Origin: Amaurobius ferox
Lineage: Eukaryota > Arthropoda > Arachnida > Araneae > Amaurobiidae
NCBI GenBank assembly: GCA_951213105.1
Contig: OX578140.1
Location: 36,129,256 to 36,193,255 of the forward strand
Length of the DNA: 64,000 nucleotides
Direction of reading: 5' to 3'
A program made the position numbers and the translations under genes. Below the pieces are notes generated by a model. That model saw only the letters and a program-made list of their open reading frames with translations. It had not been told where the DNA came from and did not search any database. How positions within the stretch are numbered: the stretch's first letter is position 1; every line of letters starts with the position of its first letter. Positions 35,681 through 47,530 of the stretch are shown in pieces.

Positions 35681-37493
35681 TTTCATAAGTTAACTAACAC
35701 GAATATACGACATTGCCCCGGATTTTAGATGCAAATCTCTAAACAAGCACCCACTGCTTAAATAATGCTTATATCACCACTCAATAAAATGAAAAAAAAA
35801 AATCCTTTCTCCGCTACCATATTTTGTCATCTTTAAAAATCTGTATAAAAAAATCTACTGATTTTTTATCTTTATTTACGACTACAACCTGTAAATTTTC
35901 ATAATTTAGCTTTTGCTGTAAATGCAAGATTCTGTGTTAAAAATTAACAGAGGAGATAGTATTTTGAGGATGTGTAGTTTTTGCTGATTTAGAGGCTCTT
36001 TACGGGATTATTTTATGGTTTTTTGGAAATTATTTAAAAAGCCCTTTAAATTTTCGAATTTTTGAAAGTTTGATGCAATTCCTTAAAATGTTAGCAAAAT
36101 TTAAAAAAAAACTGCGAGGTTCTAGGCCAAGTATTAGTTTATGAATAAGCTGTATATACATACCTTGTTACATAGAAACGAGGTATGATAGAAATTAATA
36201 TGTAATATTAATAAAACAACGTATAATAAATTAACAAAACAATTTGTCAGTCTACAATTTGGAGATAATAAAGTATGTATTATATTATTGAAACTTCCCT
36301 CGAACTATTCGAAAGGGTTGCACCTATGAGATTAAATATCGAGAGTCAAGCTATCGTGGTTAGTGGTGAAACACTGTTCCGCACCATTGCGAAAGGAACG
36401 AGGTGGACCTATCCACAGATTAATATATACAGATGTTTCACTGCTACCCCAGCGCCCTCAACCGCCAACAAAAGTTAAATAAAATAAGATTGGCACGCTT
36501 GGCGATGGTCTGTGGCGGTTTTTGTCAAGATGTTCTGCTAAAATAACCCTATTTGGCACCAAACGAAACACTTTGAATAATTTTGTTCCATCATCGATCG
36601 CGCGTTTATACGTTACTACATTTCTCTTCTATTTCGTATTTTATAATCAATTATTTTATCTTTTATGGATTACTAAGAGAAGAGGGATTACGTTTACAAG
36701 GTATGTAATTTATTTTTATTTAAATAAAAAGATTATTTGCTTTGCATCTCATATTTCATCCTATGCCCGTGTTCATCATAAGAAAATGGTGCAATATTAT
36801 CAAGAAGCAGTGGCATTATTAAGTTAAAAAAACAATTTCCGCATTTATATAAAATGTATAAAAATTGATACTGATATTGAAATTCGATACCTTTGATAAT
36901 CTATTTATGTAAATTTGTTATTTATTATAAGAATATAAGTGCATTTAAAAAATATATATATTAACAGCATCCCAGAATAAATTAAGAACTCAGCAATTTA
37001 ACAACACGCTAGTATATTTTTTTGGCTGAAAATATTATATAATATTTCAGTCTTTTGGGTATGTTAGCTTGTAATTTTTGGTGTATAATGATTTACAGTG
37101 ATGTAATGCATCAATTTTTTATTCAATTTATGATTACATGAATTAAATATATATCTAGGTTTATTTATTTAAATTTACACATATTATAGAAATTCTTTTG
37201 GCTGCATTAGCATAAAATTGCCAATTGAGCGATAGTCGCCAAATCTAGCAGTCGAGCTCTTTTTACGTCATAGCTGCGATGGTTGGCTCCTCGAACGTTA
37301 GTGTCTATGCGAAATCCAATGTTAACAATGTTGCCATAGGTTCCTATGGGAGTGAACCTTCTGAATATGGTATTCTGTGGACCTATCTAATACAATTGAC
37401 CATTTCAGCAGGTGCTGCTAAACAAAAATTTATTGTAATATAGCCTATAAAACTATTTCTGGTATCTAATAAAATCCCTTTTTCCCCCTCCAG
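35681..37493. other. Putative intron upstream of the FN3 exon
   Basis: AT-rich sequence ending in a polypyrimidine tract (CCCTTTTTCCCCCTCCAG, 37476-37493). Frames at 36275-36478 and 36522-36827 have mixed composition without a recognisable domain. The block around 36330-36480 is the only other moderately GC-rich part, and I could not link it to a family. Confidence 0.5.
37476..37493 (+). promoter_or_regulatory. Splice acceptor of the FN3 exon
   Basis: A strong pyrimidine run ends in CTCCAG directly before AGCCAGCAG. Using this AG leaves the first codon split after base one (phase 1). The AG two bases later would change the frame and break the domain's opening residues, so the first is preferred. 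Confidence 0.8.
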
Positions 37494-37790
37494 AGCCAGC
37501 AGAAATTGCCGTCGATTCCGTTGAAGCGCTTGATTCCCGAACGGCCCTCCTGCGCTGGAGTCTCGAATACAAGGGCAACTTGCCCATCAAGCGATACCAC
37601 TTGCAGATGAAGAACTACAGCACGGGCGGGGCCGATTGGATGGACATGGACGACAAGATTCCTGCCAACGCCACAAGCTACACGGTCCGGTATCTGGCAC
37701 CGGCGGTCACCTATGGATTTCAGTTGGCGGCCGTCAACGAAGCAGGACACAGCAACTGGGAGGCAAAAAACCTCACCATGCCAGCAGACG
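37494..37790 (+). CDS. Fibronectin type III domain exon (internal exon of a cell-surface-type gene)
   Basis: The 297-base exon encodes 99 residues in phase 1 at both ends, the usual arrangement for exons that carry one whole extracellular domain. Landmarks of the FN3 fold are visible: the B-strand tryptophan in LLRWSL (residue 22), PIKRYHLQM at the C strand (31-39), the YTVRYLAP turn (63-70), and the YGFQLAAVNEAGHSN F/G segment (74-88). Three N-glycosylation sequons are present (NYS 41, NAT 59, NLT 93), fitting a secretory or extracellular location. FN3 domains of this style occur in neuronal adhesion molecules and receptor phosphatases, usually binding partners through tandem domains. The gene cannot be named from one exon. 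Base composition (about 57% GC) and lack of stops contrast sharply with the AT-rich flanks, indicating selection. No neighbouring exon is recognisable in the window, implying introns of more than 26 kb on both sides, or missed small exons. Minus-strand frames over it are shadows. Confidence 0.88.
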
Positions 37791-37796
37791 GTGAGT
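37791..37796 (+). promoter_or_regulatory. Splice donor of the FN3 exon
   Basis: GTGAGT directly follows GCAGACG, leaving one base of the next codon (phase 1). This is a near-consensus donor, and the reading frame terminates soon after it in intronic sequence (TATTATATTTAG). Confidence 0.88.
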
Positions 37797-37887
37797 ACTT
37801 GGAAATATATTATATTTAGGTTCTCATATAAATGTATTCGGTATTTTTGCGAATATTCCCTGGATATAAGAACGAGTCTGTAGATTT

Positions 37888-38052
37888 GGAACTGAATTCA
37901 AAGCAGTAATAAAGGTACGGAGCTGCATTCAAAGCAACAGTAATGAAGGTATAGAGCTGCATTCAAAGCAACAGCAATGGAGATATAGAGCTGCATTCAA
38001 AGCAACAATAATGAAGGTATAGAGCTACATTAAAAGCAACAGTAATGAAAGA
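37888..38052. repeat. 34-bp minisatellite, about five units
   Basis: The unit GGTATAGAGCTGCATTCAAA + GCAACAGTAATGAA is repeated with small changes about 100 bp downstream of the FN3 donor. The first unit is the most diverged. It lies in the intron and has no coding potential. Confidence 0.88.
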
Positions 38053-40120
38053 TGCAGTTGATAACTTTCTAGTTATCTAGAATAATCACAAAACAATCAT
38101 CACATATAGTGAATCGTACAGCAAAGGCTAAACTAATTCACAAAGAAATTATCGTATTCTCAAAATGCTGTTACTGTCACCTATCAGCGATTCCTGAGCA
38201 GTGAGCGTTCTCATACAACTTCTGTGGAAAGACGTAGAAATACCAAGTTAACTTTTAAAAATCTTGGCCTATCACTCCTGTTCGTTCATTTTCGCAAACC
38301 CGCAACAGAAATTCGATAAGTCGCGGCATTCCACTAAATTTGTTACGACGGTTAAGTGACCCAGACTTTCCCGTGATGACAATTGGTAACTGTAAATGGT
38401 GTTTTCCAGCAATGATGCATCTAAGGCCCGGAAAGGTATATCAGTTATTTCTAACAGTATTAAAATGGTATTTTATTTATAATGGCTATTACTCAGTCAA
38501 CCTTCACTCCCGGCTGTGTCATCTTGACTTTCTGAAAGAATAAACAGAAAAGCAGACGATATAAATTTACCGCTGAAAAATACGTAATGCATAAATTTGA
38601 TATTAATTAATCCGAAATTTGACTTCAGTTGTGATAAAAATGTTGATTATTTTTCTCACAGATTGAATCCATTAAAGTGGCAGAATAACAAAGCGTATTT
38701 TCTAATGTAGGAGTCATGATTCTTCCGCGTGCTAGAAAATAAGAAACATGCATTTTGTTTTTATTATTTTCATCAAATATCTATTATATATAATATGTTT
38801 AGCATATTTCACACATTTTTTACTCGCTGCACTGAATTGGCATCTGTAAGAACTTCTTAAAATAATTTACTTTTCACAAATATCCCTGCTACATATTCTA
38901 AGGAGCAGAAAAAGCACCTCATGCAAAAAAAAATTGGACCCCAATTCACTTTTCTAAAAAGTTTCCTTTTGCCTGCCTGAACAAACTAATCGAGCTAGAT
39001 GAACGGCGTTTTATATTATCCAGCAGAGAACCAGACACAAAAATATAAAAATATAATTGAAATTAAATTTTTAAAAAAACTTTATTTCTTATTTATTCAA
39101 ATATGCGTTTTCTTCATAACATTATTCTAATCATTAGTCTTCATAATTGAACAATGAAATAAGTATCACAATAATGGATGAAAACCAAGTTCAGTTTCTT
39201 CAGGATTGTCGATTAACAAATGTTGTTGAAAGCAAAAAGAAAATACGAATTTGCACCAAGACATCGAAATGCAACCAAAGCATTACAGTGAATGCAATTA
39301 AGAATTTGGCTATGCTTATAATATAAATGAATTAACGTATCAAAAAGAACCTAATCTTCTTTTCGAATTTTTACAGAAATAAATTAATACTGCGACAACC
39401 TTTTGAAGTGGTAATGATTGCGTTTGATTCATATTAAGCGACTGCAATTGCATGTACTTCATTATTTGTTCGGGAGAATTAGAAGATCCAGATGCGACTG
39501 CACTGTAGCCCTGATGCAGTATTTCATTAAACGGATTTCATACCTATAAAATAGCAATGATCGGTCCGTACAAATCTTTGGAATATTCTCAATTTGGAGA
39601 ATTATATACAAATTCTGTAGTGATTCATTCATCAATTTATGATTTTAAAATTTACCACAGTACAACCAAAACACGAATAGCGTCGCTTAATTTATGACCC
39701 GTATCATTGGAGTAGCGTCCATAGAGGCTAAAAAGCTGAGCTTTCCCTATTAAATATATAGTTTAAGGAATTATTTAAAAAATTTTATTTATTTTAATTT
39801 TTACATAACTTTGAGAATATATTTGTATATTTTAGAAAATGGTTACACTTTGTTTGCTTAAAGTAACATGATCCAAAGTATTTTTTCCCATTAAAACGCA
39901 CCTTTTAAAGTTTTGTAGGTTAAAATTTTGTAGCCCATACAGTGTATTACGAATAACATGATATTGAAACCTCCCGACTATCCCCTGGCTGATAAACGAG
40001 TGTCTGGAAGCTAGACGAAAAGTACATAGTGGTCCAAATTATTTATTCAAATATTACACGTTGTTTTATTTTTTTAGAAAATTTACGCGAAACTACATCA
40101 GGTCCCGGAACTCTTGGAAT
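38053..40120. other. Intronic non-coding stretch
   Basis: AT-rich with no second FN3 or immunoglobulin exon and no strong acceptor/donor pair bracketing a GC-rich open segment. The 67-codon frame at 38340 has no recognisable domain. Nothing else was seen. Confidence 0.5.
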
Positions 40121-40170
40121 ACTATCACGAAACTCTTGGGGTTCCGCCGAACACACTTTGAAAAACGCTG
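40121..40170 (-). mobile_element. hAT-like transposon end (right)
   Basis: Read on the minus strand from 40170 the sequence begins CAGCGTTTTTCAAAGTGTG then TTCGGCGGAACCCC, a typical hAT terminal inverted repeat with its subterminal GGAACC block. CGAAACTCTTGGGGTTCC and GGAACTCTTGGAATAC in the adjacent plus-strand sequence are internal partial repeats. The matching end was not identified, so this is a fragment. Confidence 0.5.
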
Positions 40171-40246
40171 CTTTATACTATGGCGTAAATCTGTTCGAAA
40201 TTACTTGGATGCAGTTCTTGTAGTTCTCACATAGGTGTATAATATA

Positions 40247-40955
40247 CAGGATGTCCAGTGCTATCGGTGCCCAGTGGCTATTTCATCAACCGTTAGTCAC
40301 AGAGATACACTTCCAATTCCAAAAATGTTTTAAATTTTAAAATATATTATCTTAGAAACAGTTTAATTCAATAAATGCATTTCTAAAAGAAATACGAAAT
40401 ATAAATTTTTATACGGCCCCCCGGTCCTACCAATTATATTTAGGAAAATCATCCTCATACAATTTTATGCAAAATAAAAAAAAATCATCCTTTTACGACC
40501 AAAATTGACCGATTTATAGCTGTTTAAAGTTGGAGCACTTTTTGTGCTAAGAAATGGTCAATATGGTCCCTGATTGGTTGGCTGCCTGGAGAAATGGTCA
40601 ATACGGTCCCTGATTGGTTGGTTGCCAGAAATGGGACATTTTTATGCGTGGAAAAGCGACTTAAATGATAAAGTTGAATGCTTCATAACTCGGTGAATTT
40701 TGGTCGTAAAAGGAAGATTTTTTTTTATTTTGCATGAAATTGTATGAGAATGATTTTCCTAAATATAATTGGTAGGACCGGGGGACCGTATAAAAATTTA
40801 TATTTCGTATTTCTTTCAGAAATGCATTTATTGATTTAAACTGTTTCTAAGATAATAGATTTTAAAATTTAAAACATTTTTGCAATTGGAAGTATATCTC
40901 TGTGACTAACGATTGAGGAAATAGCCATTTAGCACCAATAGCACTGAGCACCCTG
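40247..40955. mobile_element. 709-bp MITE with ~280-bp terminal inverted repeats, TA target site
   Basis: The left end CAGGATGTCCAGTGCTATCG pairs with the right end (read inverted) CAGGGTGCTCAGTGCTATTG, and the pairing continues through the arms: GGACCG/CGGTCC, AAATATAATTGG, TTTTACGACCAAAATT. TA lies directly outside both ends (40245-40246 and 40956-40957). The short middle (40510-40650) contains a local tandem duplication of GGTCCCTGATTGGTTGG. No transposase coding remains. The TIR and TA site suggest a Tc1/mariner-type MITE. Confidence 0.85.
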
Positions 40956-40957
40956 TA

Positions 40958-42774
40958 TATAAAATATTGTACAGACACATTTACACATTCGAACGTAATA
41001 TTAAAACCATATTTATATACTAGTCTCACTCAAAACAATTATCCATTCTTCCAAAACTTGATTTGAAGTTTTGAAGCGTTATAATATTTCCAAATACAAA
41101 AACATAGTATATTTGGGAGAAAAATCATTTCGAACGACAAAAGAACTTTATTTGATCATCATCTCTAGAGATAAAATGTCCGAATTCCTTTTATCTGTTA
41201 AAAGAAAATTTTCTAATTTATTCTTTTTTACAGTTCAACTCATACTGTGATTTCCCCTCCCTCCCTTCTCTTCTGCCCTGGGTCTGTAATATCTATAAAA
41301 CATTTTTTCTTTCTCTTCCGTTGCTCGGAATGGCCACAGATGAAAATGAATGACCCATTTATGGTCCGATTCCCCGCCTTCTTTGTGTTCCATCGATTTA
41401 TCGTCTTGTCAGAAGTCAGCAGAAGGATCTACAGATAGTTAACACTTTTTAAAAAAGTAAAACGAAAGGATAAATTAAGTGCAGTGAGATAAAATTCTGT
41501 AATTCTAATTGAATTACAATAGGATGTAACTCCAGCGAAGTAGAATGTTACGATTATGTAAAAAATTTCTCTGTGCTTTGCCTCTATTCAAATCATACAT
41601 AGCGGACTTTCCTTGTATTCAAGGCCATTTCTCTATTCAAAGAGAAAACACCGTTACAGGTAGCCAATCCTATTATGCAGGTGTAGGGTTTGTCATATCT
41701 TGAATGTTAGGATAAGGTTGCAATATTTGATGATTTATCGTCAACTTGGTGACTTTTGCTACTTTTTGAATGTTCTACTTTCTCGAAATAAAGAATATTC
41801 TGAGAGATACGAGCTTCTTCTGGATATTTCAACGGAGAATATATAAAGAGAGTCATCGCTGAGTTGAGGTAATACGAACGAAAGCAGTTGACGTTTCTCG
41901 AACTAAAGTCAATTGTGAAATACGTCAGCTAATATTTTTTTTTAGAATAATGGCTGCTATTTTGTGAATTGGCTCAGCATTTAATTGATGTTTCATTGTA
42001 TCGGGCAGTTATATTGTGATCCTGTAAAATAGTTATCGAGTATCGAGCTTTTCGTTGTATATTGTTCCTGTATACGTTTATTGATGCATTAAATAAAAGT
42101 GTAAATGTTATATTATTAATAAAACTGTTAAAGTGTAAATGTTTAACTGTTAATAAAACTGTTAAATAAAAATTGCATTCATCATAAATATACAGTTTTG
42201 CATCTTGTACGTGTGCGTCCAACAAACCAAAGGAAAGCAATTCAATATATTGGTACACTATTACAGGTACATCCGATAATCATCCGGAAATTTTCAAGTC
42301 AAACAGAATCCATAATACGAAATGTTATTATAAAAAAATAATACATACATAATTGGCCTAATAAAATAATTGAAAACGAAACCTATTATAAATTGAGCAT
42401 CAATTTGAATATCCTATACCATAAAATGCAGTATATTTATATATTTTACCTTGAAAACGGGCCTAAGGATTTGAATGAAATAAGGTGTATCTACAGCTAT
42501 CATGTACAAGAAAGCGATTTAGTTAGTTCTCGACTTCGGGAAAATTCATTTACACCCCCTCCCTAAACATTTATATCACCCTTTAGAGGTAAATGAGTAG
42601 TCAGCAATGTGTATGAGTTAAAAAAATATCCAGTAATCATCTTCGCCTCGTTTATATGGGATTCCAGGCGAATCTAGATCAGCAATTAAAAATTATTAGA
42701 CGCTTGTTAAAAAGCAGTTATGATGCAACTCAATCTGAATAACGAATTAGTTGCTAGCAAGTGTGATGTTTATA
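40958..42774. other. Non-coding stretch
   Basis: AT-rich with scattered short frames (41247-41438 plus, 41974-42258 minus) that have no domain. The minus frame includes a local duplication of 'gttaataaaactgttaaa' around 42113-42165. The phrase CCTTGAAAACGGGCCTAAGG near 42449 recurs as CTTGAAAACGGATCTAAAG near 43618, showing an older duplication interrupted by the mariner element at 42775. Confidence 0.45.
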
Positions 42775-43504
42775 CAGGGTGATTCAAAAAAGATGGCGAA
42801 ACTTTATGAGGTAGTAGTACACACCAAACCAAGCCTTTTTCGTCATAGTTTATGGGATCGGAAAGGAAACGTAAAGGCGCCAGTGGGCGCTTAATGGTGA
42901 AACCGATGAAGCGAGGCGAAAACACAAGAATGACTTAGAAGTTATAAAATAACATTTAATAAACAATAGTTACAGTAATGGTTCAAAAGAGCGACCGCCA
43001 ACCTGAATGCCCGTCTCAGCAGCAATGAAGGGATTGACGAACTGTCTCGAACAGACTAGGCATGCCGCGCACTTCGGCAGCAGCGGAGACGAGTTCCTCT
43101 TTAGATTCGAGGGGAGTGTCACAGATGAGACTCGAGATATCCCCACAAAAAGAAATCAAGACACGACAGATAGGCGATCGTGGGGGGCAAGCTATGGGAC
43201 CACCTCGCCCAATCCATTGGCCCGGAAAAGTGACGTCAAGATAGTTCCTTACTTCTCACCTAATTACGAAAAATTGCATAAGGATTCTTTCCCAGATGAA
43301 ATTTGCATACTTGCTTTTCTTCTTGAACCAGAAAATAACAACCAGAATAACGCTTATAAGTTTTCGGAGTGGCCGCTTCCCAACGAGTAAGCGCCCTGTA
43401 ACGCCTTTTCGTTTCATTTCCGACCCGGCAAACTATGACGAAAACCTCTTGGTTTTGTGTGTACTACCTCGTAAAGTTTGGCCCATCTTTTTTTAATCAC
43501 CCTG
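42775..43504 (-). mobile_element. Internally deleted mariner-like element with long TIRs
   Basis: The left TIR (CAGGGTGATTCAAAAAAGAT, 42775 on) pairs with the right TIR (read inverted CAGGGTGATTAAAAAAAGAT), with similarity over about 130 bp and TATA outside both ends. The 730-bp length is far below a full mariner (about 1.3 kb), so the N-terminal and middle transposase coding is lost. The transposase runs on the minus strand. Plus-strand frames of 127 and 60 codons here are shadows. Confidence 0.82.
42975..43235 (-). pseudogene. Mariner-like transposase, C-terminal fragment
   Basis: On the minus strand the segment reads WIGRGGPIACPPRSP and then, after a frame change, a D-L-x-C-L-D-F-F-L-W-G-like block followed by ESKEELVSAAAEVR and FETVRQSLHCC. 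WPPRSPDLT-LDFFLWGY is the region holding the last catalytic aspartate of mariner-type DDE/D transposases. The frameshift and lack of the first two catalytic residues make it non-functional. It is enclosed by the TIRs of the element. Confidence 0.72.
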
Positions 43505-44784
43505 TATATTGGCAGTTGAAAATAAATCATACCGGGACGCTCGATAATGCCAAACTATGTAATGTTTATGTTTTGAATTAAAGCGGCGTATTCTTGTAAA
43601 TATTTGCAAAATTTTATCTTGAAAACGGATCTAAAGATGCCACATAAACGCCCTAGTAAATGCCGGGATTTCAACTTTCATATGGAGGATACGACACTGT
43701 TGGAAGAAGACATCTGATTCCCGTCTCGAATGTCTTCCTTTGGATGAAGAATATATGCTTACAACATCTACAAAAGCGATCTGAGCACCTAAAACAAGAG
43801 ACATGGACAAAATTTTATATGATACGCAATGTTCATCAACTAGAAGACATGAGAAAACGTGCAACACAATGACTCGCCGACGAAAGCAATGAACGAAGTG
43901 ACCAGCTCTTAGAAAAATAACAACTTAGAACGTCACAGCGAATCGCAGCCGAATTGTCAAATTCGAATGTCGAAATTGTTGAATGTCCACCTGTGGAAAT
44001 CGAATATGAAGAGTAAAAAATGCTCTAAAGAATTAAATTTTGAGTCATATTTTTTAATATAATTCAAACAAAAAGAAACTGACAATTCATCTTTGTTTCG
44101 ACGTTAATTCATAATTTGTCTCTGATTCGTCTTACATTATTATTCTTCATGATTTTTTGACCTAGTACTGCAATCTTTGAAATACCATAGCAAATTATAA
44201 AAAAAAATTATGTACAGCAATATCAGCCCCCCCCCCCCTATATCCTTCATTTACGAGCGACGCTCGATCTTCCAACTAGTATACAATTCAATTTAAACAC
44301 AAAATGTGGCAAAGATATATTTCAAAAAAATTATTTTCTAAATTAATATTCGTAAAAATATTTCGTTGTTATGGAAACGATGATATTAGATGGTTGTCCG
44401 TGATAAATAACGTGATTCACCTTTCCAAATTATATTTCATAAAGTTAAATGACATTACAGACGTATAAGAAGCATAATTAGAATTTAGATTCTGAATTTT
44501 AAGAATTTATGAATTGGAAATCAAACCATCAATTTCATATAATAAAATATTGTTTCTAATTATTAAAGCTGTGTAATATATGAACTATATTTCTTAGCGG
44601 ACGTTATCAGTTTTTCCAATTGCTAAGTTAATACAAGCTAATTTGAAATACAAGCTAATTAGTTACTTTGTAAAAGTTTTTCATGATGTCATCCAGAAAA
44701 GAGTCAAATTTAAATATAAAACTCTTCTCCGAAATGATTGTACAATGCGTCTTGCAAATTATAATGAAAAAAGTACAATTATTG
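43505..44784. other. Non-coding stretch with degraded coding-like patch
   Basis: Between 43640 and 44020 a plus-strand segment with several stops reads in pieces, including MRKRATQ, then LADESNERSDQL and a later acidic end (VEIEYEE). The RLADES-ER-type phrase recalls low-complexity N-terminal repeats found in some Helitron- or helicase-associated proteins of arthropods, but this is not firm. A poly-C run lies at 44227-44238. Confidence 0.3.
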
Positions 44785-44821
44785 CGTTATGTAGGGAAAA
44801 TTATGTGTAGCCCACGTCAAT
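44785..44821 (-). mobile_element. Family B terminal fragment
   Basis: TTATGTAGGGAAAATTATGT followed by GTAGCCCACGTCA and a T run is the inverted TC end of family B. Nothing of the rest of the element remains to the left. Confidence 0.5.
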
Positions 44822-45404
44822 TTTTTTTTCTATATATAAATAAGTAACGTTTTAAAATTTCAGACAAAAGCTGTAATTTTTTTAATTCTTCAGCAAACTT
44901 AAGAAAATTGTCTACTTTAAAACATAGTTTTCAGTAACAAAATCAATTTTAATTACGTAAAACGAGCACTTAAATTCCTTAGAATGAAACTCTATGTTAA
45001 GGAAAATAATAATTTTTTGTGTGTATTTTTAAAAACTAAGTGAATTACGCTACTGGATGCATATTAAATGCTCATTTTAAGAAAGACGGAACATTTTTTT
45101 TAATGTGAATAGCTGCTTTTGAAATAATTATTCCAAAAGAATGTTATTAAATTTTTATTTTTAAAATATATATATCTTGATTACATATTCCACGCACTCA
45201 TTTAGCTTTAGTTTCGATTTCAATGTTACCGTAGTTTTATGCCGAAATAAAAAGCTGTAAAATACCTTAAAACCCTAGAAAAATGTGAAATTTTGTAAAT
45301 ATTTCTAATGCATTTTAAATAAACTTTCAATAAATTATGACTTTTGTATTTTCAATGCACTTGGTAATTTGATAAATAAACTCGCTTTTAAAGCAACCGG
45401 CATA
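44822..45404. other. AT-rich non-coding stretch
   Basis: Nothing recognisable beyond background AT-rich sequence. Confidence 0.5.
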
Positions 45405-45448
45405 TGTGTATGTATGTATGTATGTATGCATGCATGCATGCATGCATA
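45405..45448. repeat. (TGTA)n-(TGCA)n tetranucleotide microsatellite
   Basis: TATG units switch in mid-run to GCATGCATGC units, the latter self-complementary. This gives a palindromic half, GCATGCATGCATGC. Confidence 0.9.
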
Positions 45449-45804
45449 TAAGTGACGTGGTTTATTCCGCAAATTTGTCGCAGAAGAAATCTCCATTTGT
45501 GTTGAACTGGGGCTACAGATTTTGGTTTGCGCCTAGTCTATTTAAGTCTGTGTAATTTATCTGGTCTGTATAATTTATCCCTTAATCCTTTCGCGACGGT
45601 GGAACTAGCCATCAGTACGCCACCAATCAATGGGTCATCGTTCCATTAGTGCACACACACACCGTACACGTTAATTTCTTTACTTTTAACTATGATACTG
45701 CACAAAAAGGTAGAAAACAAATAAACTTTACTCATGTCAAAACCTTTTTCTTGTCCACTAGTTAAATACGTAGTGTCCAATTCGCGTACCATTACTGCAA
45801 ACGT

Positions 45805-45900
45805 TGCTAGCCAATGCAACGCATTTAGTGGATTCCGGATATAGCCGGCGCTAGCCAATGCGACAGACACATTTAGTGGATGTCGAATATAACCGGAGCT
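45805..45900. repeat. Two-unit ~48-bp tandem repeat
   Basis: GCTAGCCAATGCAACGCATT...GGATATAGCCGG is followed directly by GCTAGCCAATGCGACAGACA...GAATATAACCGG. The 86-codon minus-strand frame across it contains the duplicated SAGYIRNPLN-like motif, which results from this repeat. Confidence 0.7.
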
Positions 45901-46052
45901 AATCATGAACGGGTTTATAAACTCAGATGTATGTTATCAAACAAATATATGTTATCAAGATGTACCATAACAAAGCTGTATATTATTAGCTGTATTTTAT
46001 CATGCTCACAAAGAAATGTCATTTTACTTCCCCTACAATACTTGGTAATGTA

Positions 46053-46990
46053 CCAGGTGTTCCATAAATTCGTAAATACTTTAAAAATTCATAAAAATTG
46101 GAAGAATTGGTATATTTGAATGCGGTTTGTGACAAACATATTCTCATGAAGGAGGATTATTTTTGGTGGCGGGAAAAATAGTTCAAATTTTCGTCAATAG
46201 AGGGCGCTGCACAAATTTAAATCACAGTATATATGCAAATCAGAGTCCCATGAAATGCAGGGTATACGACGAACAGTTCATATCTCACTTTTGTTGTTAC
46301 TGGCACAGACGTATGTTTTTCACTGCGTCCATTGTGGTAGGTCCTTTTTGCTTCGAAGAGCCGTTTGCAAAAGTAAGCTGGAAGACGTGCACAGTTAATG
46401 CAAAACTCTACTTGCAAATGCTACAGGAGAAAGTGATACCGTACTTATTGGAACTTGATGTCTTTCACACCGTGACATTCATGCAAGACGGGGCACCTCC
46501 TCATATCGCATCTCCAGTGCAGCAGTTCCTGACCAGCACGTTTGGTGATGAACGACTAATCAGTCATAACTGTAAGAATAAAGAGTCCTCTCGCTCACTG
46601 GATTTGACACTAATTGATTATTGTCTCTGATGTTACTTTAAGTCCGGAGCGTGCCCGTCTTCTTTAGAGGAACTAAAGGATATCATTCGCCACGAAATAT
46701 CTGGTTAAGTGTAATTTCTTGTGCTGGCGGACACATAGAGCAATTACTGCTTTGACACGCTTGCAAACATTTGCCTGAATGCGAATAAACGTAGTTTTTC
46801 ACGGAATTTTGTGATTTGAATGCGTGGAGCGCCCCTATCAACGAAATTTTGAACTAATTTTTCTTTCTACAAAAAAAAAAAAAAAATACCCCTTCATGAG
46901 AATACGTTTGTCGCAAACTGCATTCAAATATACAAATTCCTTCAATTTTTATGAATTTTTAAAGTATTTACGAATTTATTGGACACCCGG
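46053..46990 (+). mobile_element. Mariner-like element inserted in family B copy 3
   Basis: The left end CCAGGTGTTCCATAAATTCG and right end (inverted) CCGGGTGTCCAATAAATTCG begin inverted repeats of about 100 bp that continue to TATTCTCATGAAGG. TA lies outside each end (46051-46052 and 46991-46992). It is 938 bp long, shorter than a complete mariner, and carries a partial transposase in the same orientation. Host sequence on both sides belongs to one family B hairpin, so the insertion is younger than that copy. Confidence 0.85.
46290..46830 (+). pseudogene. Mariner-type transposase remnant (catalytic middle and C-terminus)
   Basis: The frame contains VVGPFCFEEPFAK, TVNAKLYLQMLQEKVIPYLLE, then FMQDGAPPHIAS, which holds the second catalytic aspartate, and SLDLTLIDYCL, matching the SPDLTPLDYFL region with the third. 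After a stop near 46630, related sequence continues (SLEELKDIIRHEIS; later LNANKRSF). The N-terminal DNA-binding region and first catalytic aspartate were not found. Stops and the missing N-terminus make it inactive. Family: IS630-Tc1-mariner, DDE/D type. Confidence 0.75.
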
Positions 46991-47530
46991 TATATGGAAA
47001 GTATTAGAATCGTGTCGAAAATCGCAACTCGAGTTTTCGACGGTTATACCCTTTTCGGAGACTTTAGAATCGGAAAACCTAATTTTAACGTAACATGCGT
47101 TTGTGTGTGTGTGCAATGTATATAATCACTTTAGTAACCACTTTACTAAATTTTGTGAAATTTAGATAATTAGTTGATAAGTCCCGTGGAGATTACCATA
47201 GTACTGATTAAATTTTAGTACGATTCGGATTAAAATCTATTTTTCATTGCGAAATAACCCTTCAAAAAGTATATATCCACCCTATCTGCAAAATTAATTG
47301 ACCAAATTTTACAAAATTTGGTAAATAAGTCACTTATGGGATTATCTGGTGCTGATTAGATTTTGTCATGATTGAAAAAGAAAGAACCTGCCTTTTTGCG
47401 AAATGGCAAACCAAAATTGTCAAAATCTAAAATAAAAGCCTACGTATGCTCAAATATGTCAATTGAATGATTGTGTTATACGTAATTTATGGCGGCCGGA
47501 AGAATAAGACCAACCCCATAACACTAAGAC

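Noticed and set aside
35545..40170. A single 4.6-kb hAT element carrying the FN3 exon as captured cargo
   Set aside because: Ends resembling hAT termini lie on both sides, but the flanking octamers (TCTAACAA and CTTTATAC) differ and no hAT transposase was seen. Two unrelated fragments are the simpler reading.
43640..44020. Helitron-associated protein remnant (LADESNERSDQL)
   Set aside because: The similarity is to low-complexity charged repeats, there are several stops, and no helicase or Rep motif is nearby.
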